From contig NW_014577584.1 in NCBI RefSeq assembly GCF_000485595.1, forward strand, positions 118,339-148,082: a stretch of 29,744 bases of DNA. Direction: 5' to 3'. The position numbers were made by a program, and so were the translations under genes. Positions 11,237 through 22,105 of this stretch are shown here, piece after piece (within the stretch, counting starts at the first letter, position 1; every line of letters starts with the position of its first letter). Source of the stretch: Priapulus caudatus. Lineage: Eukaryota; Priapulida; Priapulimorpha; Priapulimorphida; Priapulidae. The notes below the pieces were generated by a model that saw only the letters and a list, made by a program, of their open reading frames with translations, searched no databases and was not told the origin of the DNA.

Positions 11237-11356
11237 CTCGCTCTTTACTGTTCCTCTCCTCTCGCTCTCCCACTTCCCCATCATCTCGCTCTTTCACTTC
11301 CCCCTGCTCTCGCTCTCTCACTTTCTTCTCCAATCGCTCTCTCGCTTCCCCCTCTC
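11237..11356. repeat. 24-bp CT-rich minisatellite, about 5 units
   Basis: The word CTCGCT (once ATCGCT) starts at 11237, 11261, 11285, 11309 and 11333, exactly 24 bp apart each time, with intervening CTTTCACTTCCCC-type sequence. The period is a multiple of three, so the minus strand keeps one frame and reads as charged octapeptides such as VKERDDGE and VGEREERN. That frame continues into the CGCA repeat, so it is not a credible gene. Confidence 0.85.
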
Positions 11357-11682
11357 TCTTTCCCCGCTGTAATCGTTGAAACGAGGTACACCAGCGTCGC
11401 GTGTGCTTAACTGTAAGCACCGTGAGGCAGTTAGCGAGGATACAACTGTATTTAGCCAGGTACAATTAAACGTTTATCTTTAGATATACGGCAATTACGT
11501 GGCAATGCACGCGCGCCATGTTGCGGACGGAAGCGCTAATGTAGATGGCGCTTGCGATAGCGCAACCGGCCGCTAAGTCGGAGAGAATTGTAGTGCGGGG
11601 CGCATGCGCACTCAGTGCCCGTAACACCGACGTTCGTGGAGGTGCTTGATTATTAGGGAGGCTGCTAGTTGACTTTGCTCCA

Positions 11683-11690
<8 letters not shown>
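11357..11690. other. Unique CpG-containing sequence
   Basis: Mixed sequence with GCGCGCCATGTTGCGG at about 11510. No recognised gene. Confidence 0.45.

Positions 11691-11738
<48 letters not shown>
11691..11738. repeat. TA microsatellite
   Basis: Pure alternating TA for about 48 bp. Confidence 0.97.
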
Positions 11739-11741
<3 letters not shown>

Positions 11742-12484
11742 TAATATTTTAATCATAGTGGCTTACTGATGTAACTACAGAGTGGATATAAACGGCGGAT
11801 TAGTTAGACAGCGCGAAGTCAAAGGCTCTATGTGTGATGTAGTCCTACAGCGGTCCCGAATTACGAACAACCGAGCGAAAGATGCTGCGGCAGTTTATCA
11901 ATAGCTAGCATGACCCAAGGACCGAGACCAGAGTCGGTGAAATTTCTCAAATCGAGTTTCGAGCTTCCAACAATCTTCTTGGGAGTGATACTTGCGAGCA
12001 AATAATATTCGTAACTCGATTACCACTCTCCCTCTTATTCTTTTTCTCCTTCCCTCTCTCTCTCTCACATTCTCTGGTCGATTTCTTTCTTTCTCTACCC
12101 CCACTATCACGCTCTGCCTCTGCCTTCCTCTCAGTTCGCTCGCTCCTTTTCCCTGCAACCTTTCTTTTTTACACGTTCTCTCTGTCCGTCCGTCTTCCTT
12201 CTCTCTTTCCCGCTCCATCTCTGCATATCGATGTCGGCTCGATCAATGCCCTAACGTCAAAACTTCGGTTGTCGCCCCGTACTAATGCCCGACAACTCAT
12301 CGACGTTTCCGCTAATCCTCTTCGTCCGGCTTGATCAATACGATACTTACGATACAATACGATACTTGATCAATACGAAATCATCATTTTTTCCTGCCCG
12401 GGTTTTTACTGCTTCTCGTTACACCCCGCTGACCATCTCTCACTCACGATCGTTAACTTATTTACATCATCAAGTGCTTTCGCT
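11739..12484. other. Unique and CT-rich sequence with a 35-bp direct repeat
   Basis: 12020-12215 is pyrimidine-rich. CTTGATCAATACGATACT at about 12330 is followed by CTTGATCAATACGA at about 12365, a 35-bp direct repeat with ACGATACAATACGATAC between. No gene is recognised. Confidence 0.5.
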
Positions 12485-12633
12485 AGTTAGAGAGACAGAC
12501 AGAGAGAAAGAGAGAGAAAGGGGGGGGGGTGACAGTATGAAAGAGACAGTATGTGCGTGGGGAAGTGAGATAGAGAGTATGGTAGCTAGAAATAACGAGG
12601 AAGAGACACAGAGACGGATAGTAAGAGAGAGAA

Positions 12634-12686
<53 letters not shown>
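12485..12686. repeat. GA-rich purine tract
   Basis: Degenerate GAGAGA words from 12485, a G homopolymer of about 10 near 12520-12529, then TATATATA and a pure GA run at about 12644-12686. Confidence 0.93.
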
Positions 12687-12689
<3 letters not shown>

Positions 12690-13453
12690 GTGATGTCATA
12701 GCATGAAAACGTGCCATGAAGAGTAATAGTGCCGGGGGGAAATGCTAACATTATTTGAATCCATATAGAATCGACAGCGCTGTCGACCGGCATCAAGGCA
12801 AACGCTGCCTCACTACCACGCGCTGTCTGAAGAGTTTTTTTGTAGTGTCGGTTATTTTGAACGCGATGATGTCAGAACCAATTAGTCCGGCACGGGACAG
12901 GTAGGCGTATTTTCGGACACATATACGCGTTTTATGTACGCCCGCCTACGTCTCTACCTCCCTAGATACCCTATTGAAACTGTATGGCGGATTTCACTAA
13001 AATTGGAAAACGTTCACAGAGAGCTTCGAAACAATAATCGTGACGTGTATACCGCATGTCCACATTCAACGCATGAATCGACAGAAGGTAAATTAGCAAT
13101 CTCGAAGCCGTGACAAGCGATTCCCCTCACACAGTGCTAATCGCTCTTCAAAACATTCTATTCCAGGCCTGTGCCATCAAAGATTGCTAAATTTCCTTTT
13201 AAATTAAAAATGGATTTCGATTCAATCAAGGCTGACGTGTCGTATGCAAATTCGGATATTTAATGAGTGTTATTTGCGCTCGTTTGCAAGTATAGTTTAA
13301 TATTGTTACGGCGCGGTGAATGTTGGCAAAATATCAGAGAAAAGCGTTTACAAACGAGTAAAAAATCACGATAATATTAAAATATAAATATTTTGATGAA
13401 GAATGCTTCTGTCGCCACCTTGCAGGGAGTCTGCTGCGCAATAGAAACAAACA
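12687..13453. other. Unique sequence upstream of a possible first exon
   Basis: About 770 bp of mixed sequence. It includes a small dyad CGACAGCGCTGTCG at 12772-12785. Nothing else is recognised. An in-frame stop at 13442-13444 bounds the possible exon that follows. Confidence 0.5.
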
Positions 13454-13474
13454 ATGTGCAAAGGAATGCACCGC

Positions 13475-13527
13475 ATGGCGGCGCTACGGAAACTCGCGCC
13501 GCAGTTTCTTTATACGACACGGCGTCT
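13475..13527 (+). CDS. Possible first coding exon with mitochondrial-presequence-like N-terminus
   Basis: The frame from ATG 13475 reads MAALRKLAPQFLYTTRR and reaches a consensus splice donor (GTAAGT at 13528-13533) within the next codon. Alternating Arg/Lys and hydrophobic residues with no acidic residue is the pattern of a mitochondrial targeting presequence. In-frame ATGs also occur at 13454 (context ACAATG) and 13466, and an upstream in-frame stop at 13442-13444 fits a 5' leader. Reading through without splicing stops at once (TAA overlaps the donor). I cannot identify the protein and found no convincing second exon downstream. A similar peptide, MATPLFRQLPTARRL, appears by chance or otherwise on the minus strand near 14176, a reminder that CpG-rich invertebrate DNA can produce such peptides randomly. 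A different frame (13393-13752, 119 codons) overlaps and has no recognised motif. Confidence 0.2.
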
Positions 13528-13978
13528 GTAAGTCCGATTCGACTTAGAGAAAAATGGAAGCTGTCTAAGTGTCATTGCATGAATCCGCTTCTAGGAAGTA
13601 TTCTCCTCATTAAACAGCTCCCGCTTTGTAACCGATTCTATGTGCGGCTAATATTCCAAAAAATGAGGCTGATTTATCCGAGAACGACTGATTGCGGGCG
13701 CGCGCAGAACTTATGTCTAATCACGCATAATCACATTCTAGTTGCTGATTAACCGTAAATGTTGCTGTGTAATCGATAATCATTCCATTTCACTTTGGTC
13801 TCGTTGAGAAATCACACGTCATTGTTCGATTTTCGTCCGCCGCAAGAATCGTCTCGTGTAATTTGCATAATTCGCGCCGCCGCGTGGCGCGCCGGTCGCT
13901 GGCGCTCAAACGCGGGCATGTAGCCGATCGTATCCTTGCGCGGCATTACGTGTACTCGCGTGACGGCGTTCGCATGCA
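13528..13978. other. Unique sequence with octamer motif
   Basis: Contains ATTTGCAT at 13861-13868, the POU-factor octamer, followed by a CpG-rich patch (13875-13975). No gene is identified. Confidence 0.4.
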
Positions 13979-15394
<1,416 letters not shown>

Positions 15395-15463
15395 ATAGAT
15401 GAGATAGATAGATAGATAGATAAATAAATAGATAGATGGATAAATAAATAGAAAGAAAAAAAG

Positions 15464-15509
<46 letters not shown>

Positions 15510-15585
15510 GATAGATAGATAGATAAATAGATAGGTAGATAGGTAGATAGATAGATAGATAAAATAGATAAATAGACAGAGAGAG

Positions 15586-15657
<72 letters not shown>

Positions 15658-15662
15658 CGATC
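15395..15662 (+). repeat. GATA tetranucleotide repeat
   Basis: Long GATA array with GATAAATA, GATAGGTA and AAAGAAAG interruptions. The most regular part is about 15587-15656. The minus-strand 230-codon frame is repeat-encoded Tyr-Leu-Ser-Ile. Confidence 0.97.
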
Positions 15663-16690
15663 AAGCGAGAGAAAGAGAGCAGGAGGAGAGAAGAGTAAAG
15701 AATCGAAGTAAAGGAAACGAGAGAGATGGGGGAAGAAAGAGTGAGAGAGAAAGAATAACATCTCTTCTGTTAACTCGATTCCATCGCTGTTGTGTTGTTT
15801 TAGGATATTTTCGAGAAATGCATGTATTTGAACCTCTGGTGTACATATCCTTGCGTTTCACGATCTGATTACGTAGATCTCGACTACACGTATATGATTC
15901 TGCATGCACGCGTCTGGATTCATTTAAAAAAAACGTCAGGCCTTTATGCCGCATCGCTCGGTCATCCTTTTAAACAGCTTCCGAGTTGCTATGAATTGAT
16001 TATAGGGAATTATGCCTGGCATACAATGTCGCATACAATTACGTGATTATACGTAGTTCGGTAGAAACCCCCGAATGACTTAGTTCAGAACGTGGGTGGG
16101 GAAGGGGGAGGGAGAGGAAGGATAGAAAGTAGGAGGCGGAGAAAACAGCCGCGTTAATTCTCTACGGACAACATATCGTGTGCGTGCAATGCGCTCATGT
16201 AATGGCGACTCGTTAGATCGACGGTCTGCCCCATGCGCTGCAGAGCGTGCTTGCTGCTAACATGCGCAGCGCGTGCATGCATGAGCGCTCGTCCCCGGCC
16301 GCGTGTCCTGTCGGCTAACGCTAGCCGGAGCAGCGATTGCAAAAGCGCATTAGGCGAACTCATCATCCTTCATATAACATAATCAGTTCTCTCCATTCGT
16401 GCCTTTTTACCAGGGAAAACTGCTTTAGGGCGCGCGCTGGCCCGGTCGCTAGCGACTAATAAAAGCTTAAGATGGTTCACAAGTCTCCATGGCTTTATCC
16501 GAAACACACTTAGTCAGTCGACTGGTAAAGGTTAATAGGAGTCGGTGGTTACCAGAGACCGCTCGCCATAACTAGAAACGCATTCAGGGTAAAAATCTGC
16601 ACACGCACTCACGAACGGACGAAGCAAGATACCCTCGGACACACGCACTCATGCACGCGCACGCCCACACGCACACAACACACACACGCA
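15663..16690. other. Unique sequence, purine-rich at the start
   Basis: 15665-15755 is GA/AGA-rich. The remainder is mixed, with a G-rich patch (GTGGGTGGGGAAGGGGGAGG, about 16092) and CpG-rich sequence near 16245-16330 and 16430-16460. A CA/ACGC stretch leads into the next repeat. No gene recognised. Confidence 0.45.
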
Positions 16691-16692
16691 CA

Positions 16693-16972
16693 GGACGGAC
16701 GGACGGACGGACGGACGGACGAACGGACGGACGGACGGACGGACGGACGGACGGACGGACGGACGGACGGACGGACGGACGGACGGACGGACGGACGGAT
16801 GGATGGATGGATGGATGGATGGATGGATGGATGGATGGATGGATGGATTGATGGATGGATGGATAAATGGATAGATGGATGGATGGATATATCGATTGAT
16901 GGATGCATGGATAGACAGATGGATGGATGCATGCATAGATGGATTGATTGATTGATGGGTGGATGTGTGGCT
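16693..16972 (+). repeat. GACG array converting to GATG array
   Basis: About 27 GACG units (one GAAC interruption near 16721) at 16693-16799 switch cleanly to about 15 GATG units to about 16857, then degenerate GATA/GATT/GATG words to about 16972. The two halves differ by one C-to-T change per unit. Confidence 0.97.
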
Positions 16973-17879
16973 CGCTGGAAAGATAAATCAAATAATTAGA
17001 TAAAAGCAACAAGTAATTACTATAAAAACTCGCACACTAGACACACTAGCATCACTCAACGCAGGCGCGATTATATCGTGTCAATGCACAAACAGTGAGA
17101 AGGGCAGATAAATTATAATTGCAGATACTGGCAATTTAGGCGCCTGAACTCTCGGCTGCCTTCGACATCAAAGCAGATCTATAACAACTACTCATTAAAA
17201 TCTCTATTCGTTTCTGACATAGATGAAAATTTACAATACGTTTCGAAAATATGAAAGCGTACTGAGAGCGAATCTATTCGCGCCGAGCGAGCGCGAGCGT
17301 ATAGTATGCATACATCATCATAGTGGTGGCGCGCCCCCGTAGCTCGCTGTGCTGAAATAATAACCAGTGCGCTCGATGCAGATTTAATAATAATATAATG
17401 ACAACGAAATCTGCATGCCGCCGAGTGTCGGATGACTACTCAGCGAGTCCGCCGAATAATTGTCGATTAGGAGAGATGAAGCAATGTGAGTGGAAGAATA
17501 CTGGGGAGGAGGAATCTGAGGAGTACAATGCGAGTGAGCGGCGTATGAGGGCAACGGGGACAAGGAGGAGTAGGGGAAAGAAGAGGAGCAGAGGATGAGG
17601 ATGGGAGGATGAGCGGATGGTGACGAGGAGGAGGGGGAATGGATGCTGGTAGAAATGGGGGATAGATGATAGCTAGTGGAAACGGCCGATGACGCAGGGC
17701 GGTAGCGCGGTCGAATATAGAGCGATGAACAAAGCAATACTCTGCATATCGGTTAACGAATAGCGAGTGAGAGAATGAGAGAAAGAGAAACCAACAACGT
17801 GGGTCGGCAGGGTCGCCGAAGCGATGTGATGCTGATAAATGCGTAGACGCGACGGAGGAAACATAAATTCCAATTACGA
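16973..17879. other. Unique sequence, purine-rich from 17460 to 17650
   Basis: 17460-17650 is rich in GAGG, GGAGG and GATG words on the plus strand. The overlapping minus-strand Ser/Pro-rich frames reflect that bias. No gene is identified. Confidence 0.45.
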
Positions 17880-18238
17880 TAATGGCGCGCAAGTCTAGTA
17901 TTACCTTCTGTTGTTAACGGCGCCGAAAGATGGCGACGGCTCGCCTCGAAAACGACCGAAATTGTGCGCAAAACAGCTTCAGTCGACGTAACCGGAGCTT
18001 AAGCCGACGCTCTCGCGCGGCCCGCGAAGCACGCCGAACATTATTAAGGACTTAGAACGTAAGCCGTACGAAACCAATGGCGCGTCGCGGCTCGCGTCTG
18101 CGTTTCTCGCAGGCACGGCGCGGCGCGAGGTTTCGTCGCGGCCCGCGTCTCTAGCTCACCGCTCGCTCGAACGCACCGACACTAATCTTAACTAGGCCGG
18201 AGCTAATATACCGCAGTCACGTACCGTAGCCTAGCTAG
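17880..18238. promoter_or_regulatory. CpG-rich, promoter-like stretch
   Basis: CpG is the dominant dinucleotide here (for example GGCGCGTCGCGGCTCGCG at about 18078 and TTTCGTCGCGGCCCGCG near 18131). AAAGATGGCGACGGC at about 17926 fits a YY1-like initiator motif, and ACCAATGGCG at about 18073 fits a CCAAT box. A 41-codon Arg-rich frame starts at the ATG in the first motif (17930) and ends at 18055. A long CT/GA tract, the sequence read by GAGA-factor-type proteins in insects, begins directly downstream at 18239. Together these suggest a promoter, but no gene is confirmed on either side. Confidence 0.25.
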
Positions 18239-18251
18239 CTCTCTCTCTCGC

Positions 18252-18295
<44 letters not shown>

Positions 18296-18770
18296 CCCCA
18301 CTCTCTCGCTTACTCTCGCTCTCTCTCTTTCTCTCTCACACGATGTGCGCTCTCTTCTTCGCCCTCCTTCTCCCACACTCTCTCTTGTTCTCTCTCGCTC
18401 TCCAGTTCTTTCTCTCCCACTCTCGCTCGTTGAATGCTCTCCTTAACACGCGCTCTTTCTTTCTCGGGCTCTCTCCCTTTTCGCTCTCTTTTTCTTACAC
18501 TCTCATCTCTCCCCCTCCCCCTCTCTCTTGTTCGCATTTCATTTTTGTCTCCCCTTCCTTCATTCTCCCTCTGTTCCCAGCTCTCTTTTTCTCAACCCAC
18601 CTCCCCTCTCTCCCTTCCCCCATCTATCTCTTCCTGCAAGTCTTCATGTCTTCCTCCCTTCCTCCATTTATTACCCTCCCCCTCCCCCTCCTTCCCTCTC
18701 TCCCACCTTCATTCCATCTTGCCTCCTTCTCTCGCTCCCTCGCTACCTCCTATTCCGAGTCGATGTAAGT
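18239..18770. repeat. CT-rich polypyrimidine tract
   Basis: CTCTCTCG and CTCTCT at 18239-18345, then CT/CCTT-rich sequence to about 18770. Three overlapping Ser/Leu/Pro frames of 88-141 codons are composition artefacts. Confidence 0.95.
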
Positions 18771-19199
18771 TTTTTTCCGGAGGCTAAGAGGTAAGCACGC
18801 ACGCGGCATCGATTCTGCTGTCGCGTGCCCTTACTCGAATTCTCTGTTTGGCCAGGTTGCCGGCAGAAGTCCAATTTAAAGAATGCGACTGTTCGGCCAA
18901 TCAGACGCGATGACTGCGCGCAAAAAAATCTCGCAATGCAACCGAATTAAACGATAAAGGCCCGACAAATCGGATGTCGACTATATAATCAGGCAGGAAA
19001 TCACAGATGTATTGCCAATTATGGCGAGTTCGAATGTTTGGAATTCGTGCGATCTAGCACAGAGCTAGCGCGCGTGGCCGCAACTGTCTGAATTATATTT
19101 GATTTTCAGCTTCTTCGCCGATCGTATCGAAATGAATCGAAAAGGTAAGTCAGATTGTGTGTCAGCCGTGTATACGCTGCATGGCTTATCAGCAAGTAA
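18771..19199. other. Unique sequence, no recognisable gene
   Basis: Ordinary mixed sequence between the CT tract and the 73-bp minisatellite. Confidence 0.5.
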
Positions 19200-19560
19200 A
19201 CGCACGCGCGCGTGCTGTGCACGACCCCGTGTATAGTGACTCATTGCACGCTGCCAACAGGCAGTACACGCACGCGCGCGTGCTGTGCACGGCCCCGTGT
19301 ATAGTGAGTGACTCGTTGCACGGCTGCCAACAGGCAGTACACGCATGCGCGCGTGCTGTGCACGGCCCCGTGTGTAGTGAGTGACTCGTTGCACGGCTTC
19401 CAACAGGCAGTACACGCACGCGCCCGTGCTGTGCACGGCCTCGTGTATAGTGAGTGACTCGTTGTACGGCTGCCAACAGGCAGAACACGCACGCGCGTGT
19501 GCTGTGCACGGCTGCCAACAGGCAGTACACGCACATGCGTGCCGTGCACAGCCGCGTGTG
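19200..19560. repeat. 73-bp minisatellite, about 5 units
   Basis: The word GTGCTGTGCACGG recurs with starts at 19212, 19280, 19353, 19426 and 19499, a period of 73 bp (68 in the first unit), and a truncated last unit starts at 19539. Each unit includes TGCCAACAGGCAGTACACGC and GTGTATAGTGAGTGACTCG. Units are about 90-95% alike by eye. Several self-complementary words (GTGCAC, GCGCGC, TGCCAACAGGCA) sit in each unit. The Cys/Ala-rich minus-strand frames change phase every unit and are not coding. Confidence 0.93.
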
Positions 19561-19651
19561 TACCGGTCCAACGACTGTAGTTGCGCGCATCTAACAGAAA
19601 AAGAAATACGCTTTGCGAAAGAGCACGTAGCTATTCGATCGATCCGATTTG

Positions 19652-19734
19652 AGTAAGTGAGTGAGTGAGTGAGTGAGTGAGTGAATGATTGAGTGAGTGA
19701 GTGAGTGAGTGAGTGAGTGAATGAGTGAGTGAGT
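19652..19734 (+). repeat. GTGA tetranucleotide repeat
   Basis: GTGAGTGA units with a GAATGATT and a GAATGAGT interruption, ending at the assembly gap, so the true length is unknown. A second GTGA array lies at 28293-28402. Confidence 0.95.
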
Positions 19735-19744
19735 NNNNNNNNNN
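19735..19744. other. Assembly gap (10 N)
   Basis: Ten N between the GTGA repeat and GGGGAAGATGATAATTC. Ten is probably a placeholder, so distances across it are unreliable. Confidence 0.98.
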
Positions 19745-19829
19745 GGGGAAGATGATAATTCAACCCCGCTATATATATATATATATATCTGACTATATAA
19801 TATCTAGATATTACTATAGCTATTATTAT

Positions 19830-20060
19830 ACACTCCTGGTGGTATGTGTGGTAACAACACTGTACGGTGCTGCCCCCTATTCGTGTGATATACCATAGTA
19901 GTCAGCGCGTTTGTATTGCAGCCTCTTAATTTGCATGTCGAATATCATGTTAATTATTATTTTCACGTGAATATCTTGTAGTATTCTAATTGTGATCCGC
20001 AAGATGTCACATTAATTATATGCAAACCGATAACATATCTTGTAATTAATATTATTTATA
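19830..20060 (-). repeat. 71-bp satellite, inverted arm
   Basis: 19850-19985 is the reverse complement, with few differences, of 21119-21238. Shared words include TACGGTGCTGCCCCCTATTC, GTGATATACCATAGTAGTC and GTTAATTATTATTTTCACG. From 19985 to 20060 the sequence continues as diverged monomers on the minus strand, and TTGTAATTAATATTAT is the complement of ATTAATTACAAG in the direct arrays. It therefore forms one arm of a large inverted repeat. Confidence 0.85.
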
Positions 20061-20416
20061 CAAATGCATGATATACCCGTCCTTCCTAAATAATTACGAT
20101 AACATTCAGACCAATTTCAGTTCACCGTTCCCATCGATATTTTGAGTTCAATGTAATTCACGTTTCGCTTCATTTCGCGAGTACCGTTTATGACGTTTAT
20201 GGACGCAAGTGCTAAACATATTATTTTAAACTGTTCCATTCACTCTGTACTATAAACTTACTTCTTGGCGGGAACATAAAAGACGTGCTCGCGTTAATAA
20301 TGCCTGGCAAAATCACAATAACTACTACGTACCGTACGAGACTCAACTCCTCCTTTCGCTGCCAGATGAAAACTACAGCTGTCACACAAATATGGCGATG
20401 AAATCTGCCACGAATG
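20061..20416. other. Spacer of the inverted satellite, left part
   Basis: Mixed sequence with no repeat or gene that I recognise, ending in the first copy of the 9-bp duplication CCACGAATG (20408-20416). Confidence 0.5.
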
Positions 20417-20508
20417 CATCCGGGTAGTACCCTGAGTCTGGCGTGCGTACACTGAGTGTACGTCAGTGTACGTCAGTGTACGCACGCCAGACCCAGGGTA
20501 CCCGGATG
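20417..20508. mobile_element. 92-bp fold-back MITE with 9-bp target duplication
   Basis: The element starts CATCCGGGTA and ends TACCCGGATG. Arms 20417-20455 and 20473-20508 are almost fully complementary (GTCTGGCGTGCGTACACTGA against TCAGTGTACGCACGCCAGAC), separated by a short TGTACG repeat. It is flanked by perfect direct repeats CCACGAATG at 20408-20416 and 20509-20517. A 9-bp duplication is typical of Mutator-like and some related transposases. It has no coding capacity. Confidence 0.88.
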
Positions 20509-20528
20509 CCACGAATGCCGCAAGTGCT

Positions 20529-20956
20529 GGGTAATGCTCATAGCCATCCCCCCGGGCGTGGAGGGAGGTGACCGCAACGTGGCAGCACTAGTGTTAGGAT
20601 AGTGTTAGGATTAGGGTTAGGGTCAGGGTTAGGGTTAGGGTTAGGGTTAGGGTTAGGCTGAATTTTTAATTATTAATTTTTAATTTTTAATTTTTAATTT
20701 TAAGGGCTAGTGATAGTGTTAGGGTTAGGGTTAGGGTTAGGGTTAGGATTTTTGCATCATGATATCTGTCCCCACACCATAGATTAATTTTTGTGAATAA
20801 CACTGCCTATATATAGCGCGGCGACACATACATGTTTAGTGTTAGGATTAGTGGTGGCGTTGTTACAGTGAGGTTTACCGTTAGATTTAACATTTTGAAC
20901 GTCATCGTCAACGTTATCACGTGACCTCCCTCCACGCCCGGGGGATAGCAACACCC
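20529..20956. mobile_element. 428-bp MITE carrying TTAGGG arrays, 9-bp target duplication
   Basis: Flanked by perfect direct repeats GCAAGTGCT at 20520-20528 and 20957-20965. The ends are inverted: GGGTAATGCT at the left, AGCAACACCC at the right. The strongest terminal-repeat block is CCCGGGCGTGGAGGGAGGT at 20551-20569, matched in complement at 20924-20942; left and right ends differ by a 7-base insertion between these blocks. Inside are two TTAGGG arrays in the same orientation (about 20607-20657 and 20719-20749) separated by a TTTTTAA repeat (20661-20703). No transposase frame is present. Confidence 0.85.
20607..20749 (+). repeat. TTAGGG telomere-type repeats inside the 428-bp element
   Basis: About eight, then five, TTAGGG units with TTAGGA and CAGGG variants, interrupted by a 7-bp AATTTTT-type repeat. 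Both arrays read TTAGGG on the plus strand. They lie wholly between the terminal repeats of the MITE. Confidence 0.95.
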
Positions 20957-20984
20957 GCAAGTGCTTGTGCGAAACTCACGTGAT

Positions 20985-21836
20985 TAACACTACGGTGTCT
21001 TCAACGTAACAAACTCAACTACTCAGCGAAACATCAGCGATAATTGTAATTACAAGTTGTTAGTGTAGGCATAATTAACATGACGTTCCGCGGAATACAA
21101 CAATAATAATAATATTAAGTTATTCACGTGGTAATAATAATTAACATGAGATTTGACATGCAAATTAACAGGCTGCAATCCAAACGCGCGGACTACTGTG
21201 GTATATCACAAGAATAGGGGGCAGCACCGTACAGTAATTAACATTGCATTCTGCGTCGAACAATTAGGGCAATAGTAATAACAAGATATGGTATCGGTGT
21301 GCATATAATTAACAATGCATTCCGCGAAATACAATAAGAATAATAGTAATTACAAGATATGACATCGGTGTGCATATAATTAACATGTTATTCTGCGGCA
21401 TACAATTAGGGCAATAGTGATAACAAGATATGACATCGGTGTGCATATATAATTAACAAGGCATTCTGTGAAATACAATAAGAATAATAGTAATTACAAG
21501 ATATTCGTGTGGAAATAATAACTAACATGATATATTCGACAATGGTAATTGCAAGCTATCGCTGTTTTCATAATTAACGAGACATTCTGCGGCATATAAT
21601 TAGGATAAGAGAAATTACAAGGTATGATGTCAGTGCATGTGCATATAATTAACATGACATTCTCTAGCATCATGATCGGTGTGCATATAATTAACAAGGC
21701 ATTCCGCGAAATACAATAAGAATAATAGTAATTACAAGATATTCGCGCGGAAACAATAATTAACATGATATATTCGACAGTCATATCTTGTTATTACTAT
21801 TGCCCTAATTAACATGGCATTTTGCGGATTACAATT
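20985..21836 (+). repeat. 71-bp satellite, direct array A
   Basis: The monomer begins ATAATTAACATGACATTCCG, continues with a GCGGAATACAATTAGGATAA-like part, and ends AATTACAAGATATGACATCG plus GTGTGCAT. Successive starts at 21305, 21376 and 21449 give 71 and 73 bp spacing. Two unit types alternate: one ends GACATCGGTGTGCAT, the other ATTCGTGTGGAAATAATA. One non-monomer module (about 21165-21235, AGGCTGCAAT to GCACCGTACAG) is shared with the inverted arm and with about 22550-22618. At 21783 a short reversed piece (ATCTTGTTATTACTATTGCC) shows a local flip. Confidence 0.88.

Positions 21837-22105
<269 letters not shown>

Noticed and set aside
11016-11465. 149-codon minus-strand frame with a charged, coiled-coil-like middle
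   Set aside because: The charged part is the 24-bp CT-rich minisatellite and the end is the CGCA repeat.
19022-19050. tRNA B-box-like GAGTTCGAATG
   Set aside because: No matching A box, acceptor stem or cloverleaf could be drawn around it.
19200-19560. CRISPR array
   Set aside because: The 73-bp unit repeats throughout with no unique spacers, and the DNA is eukaryotic.
19065-19763. 232-codon minus-strand frame with Cys-Trp-Gln repeats
   Set aside because: It reads through N bases, the GTGA repeat and a 73-bp minisatellite whose period is not a multiple of three.
20607-20749. Ancient telomere or chromosome-fusion point
   Set aside because: The TTAGGG arrays lie inside inverted ends with a perfect 9-bp target duplication, so insertion of an element explains them better.
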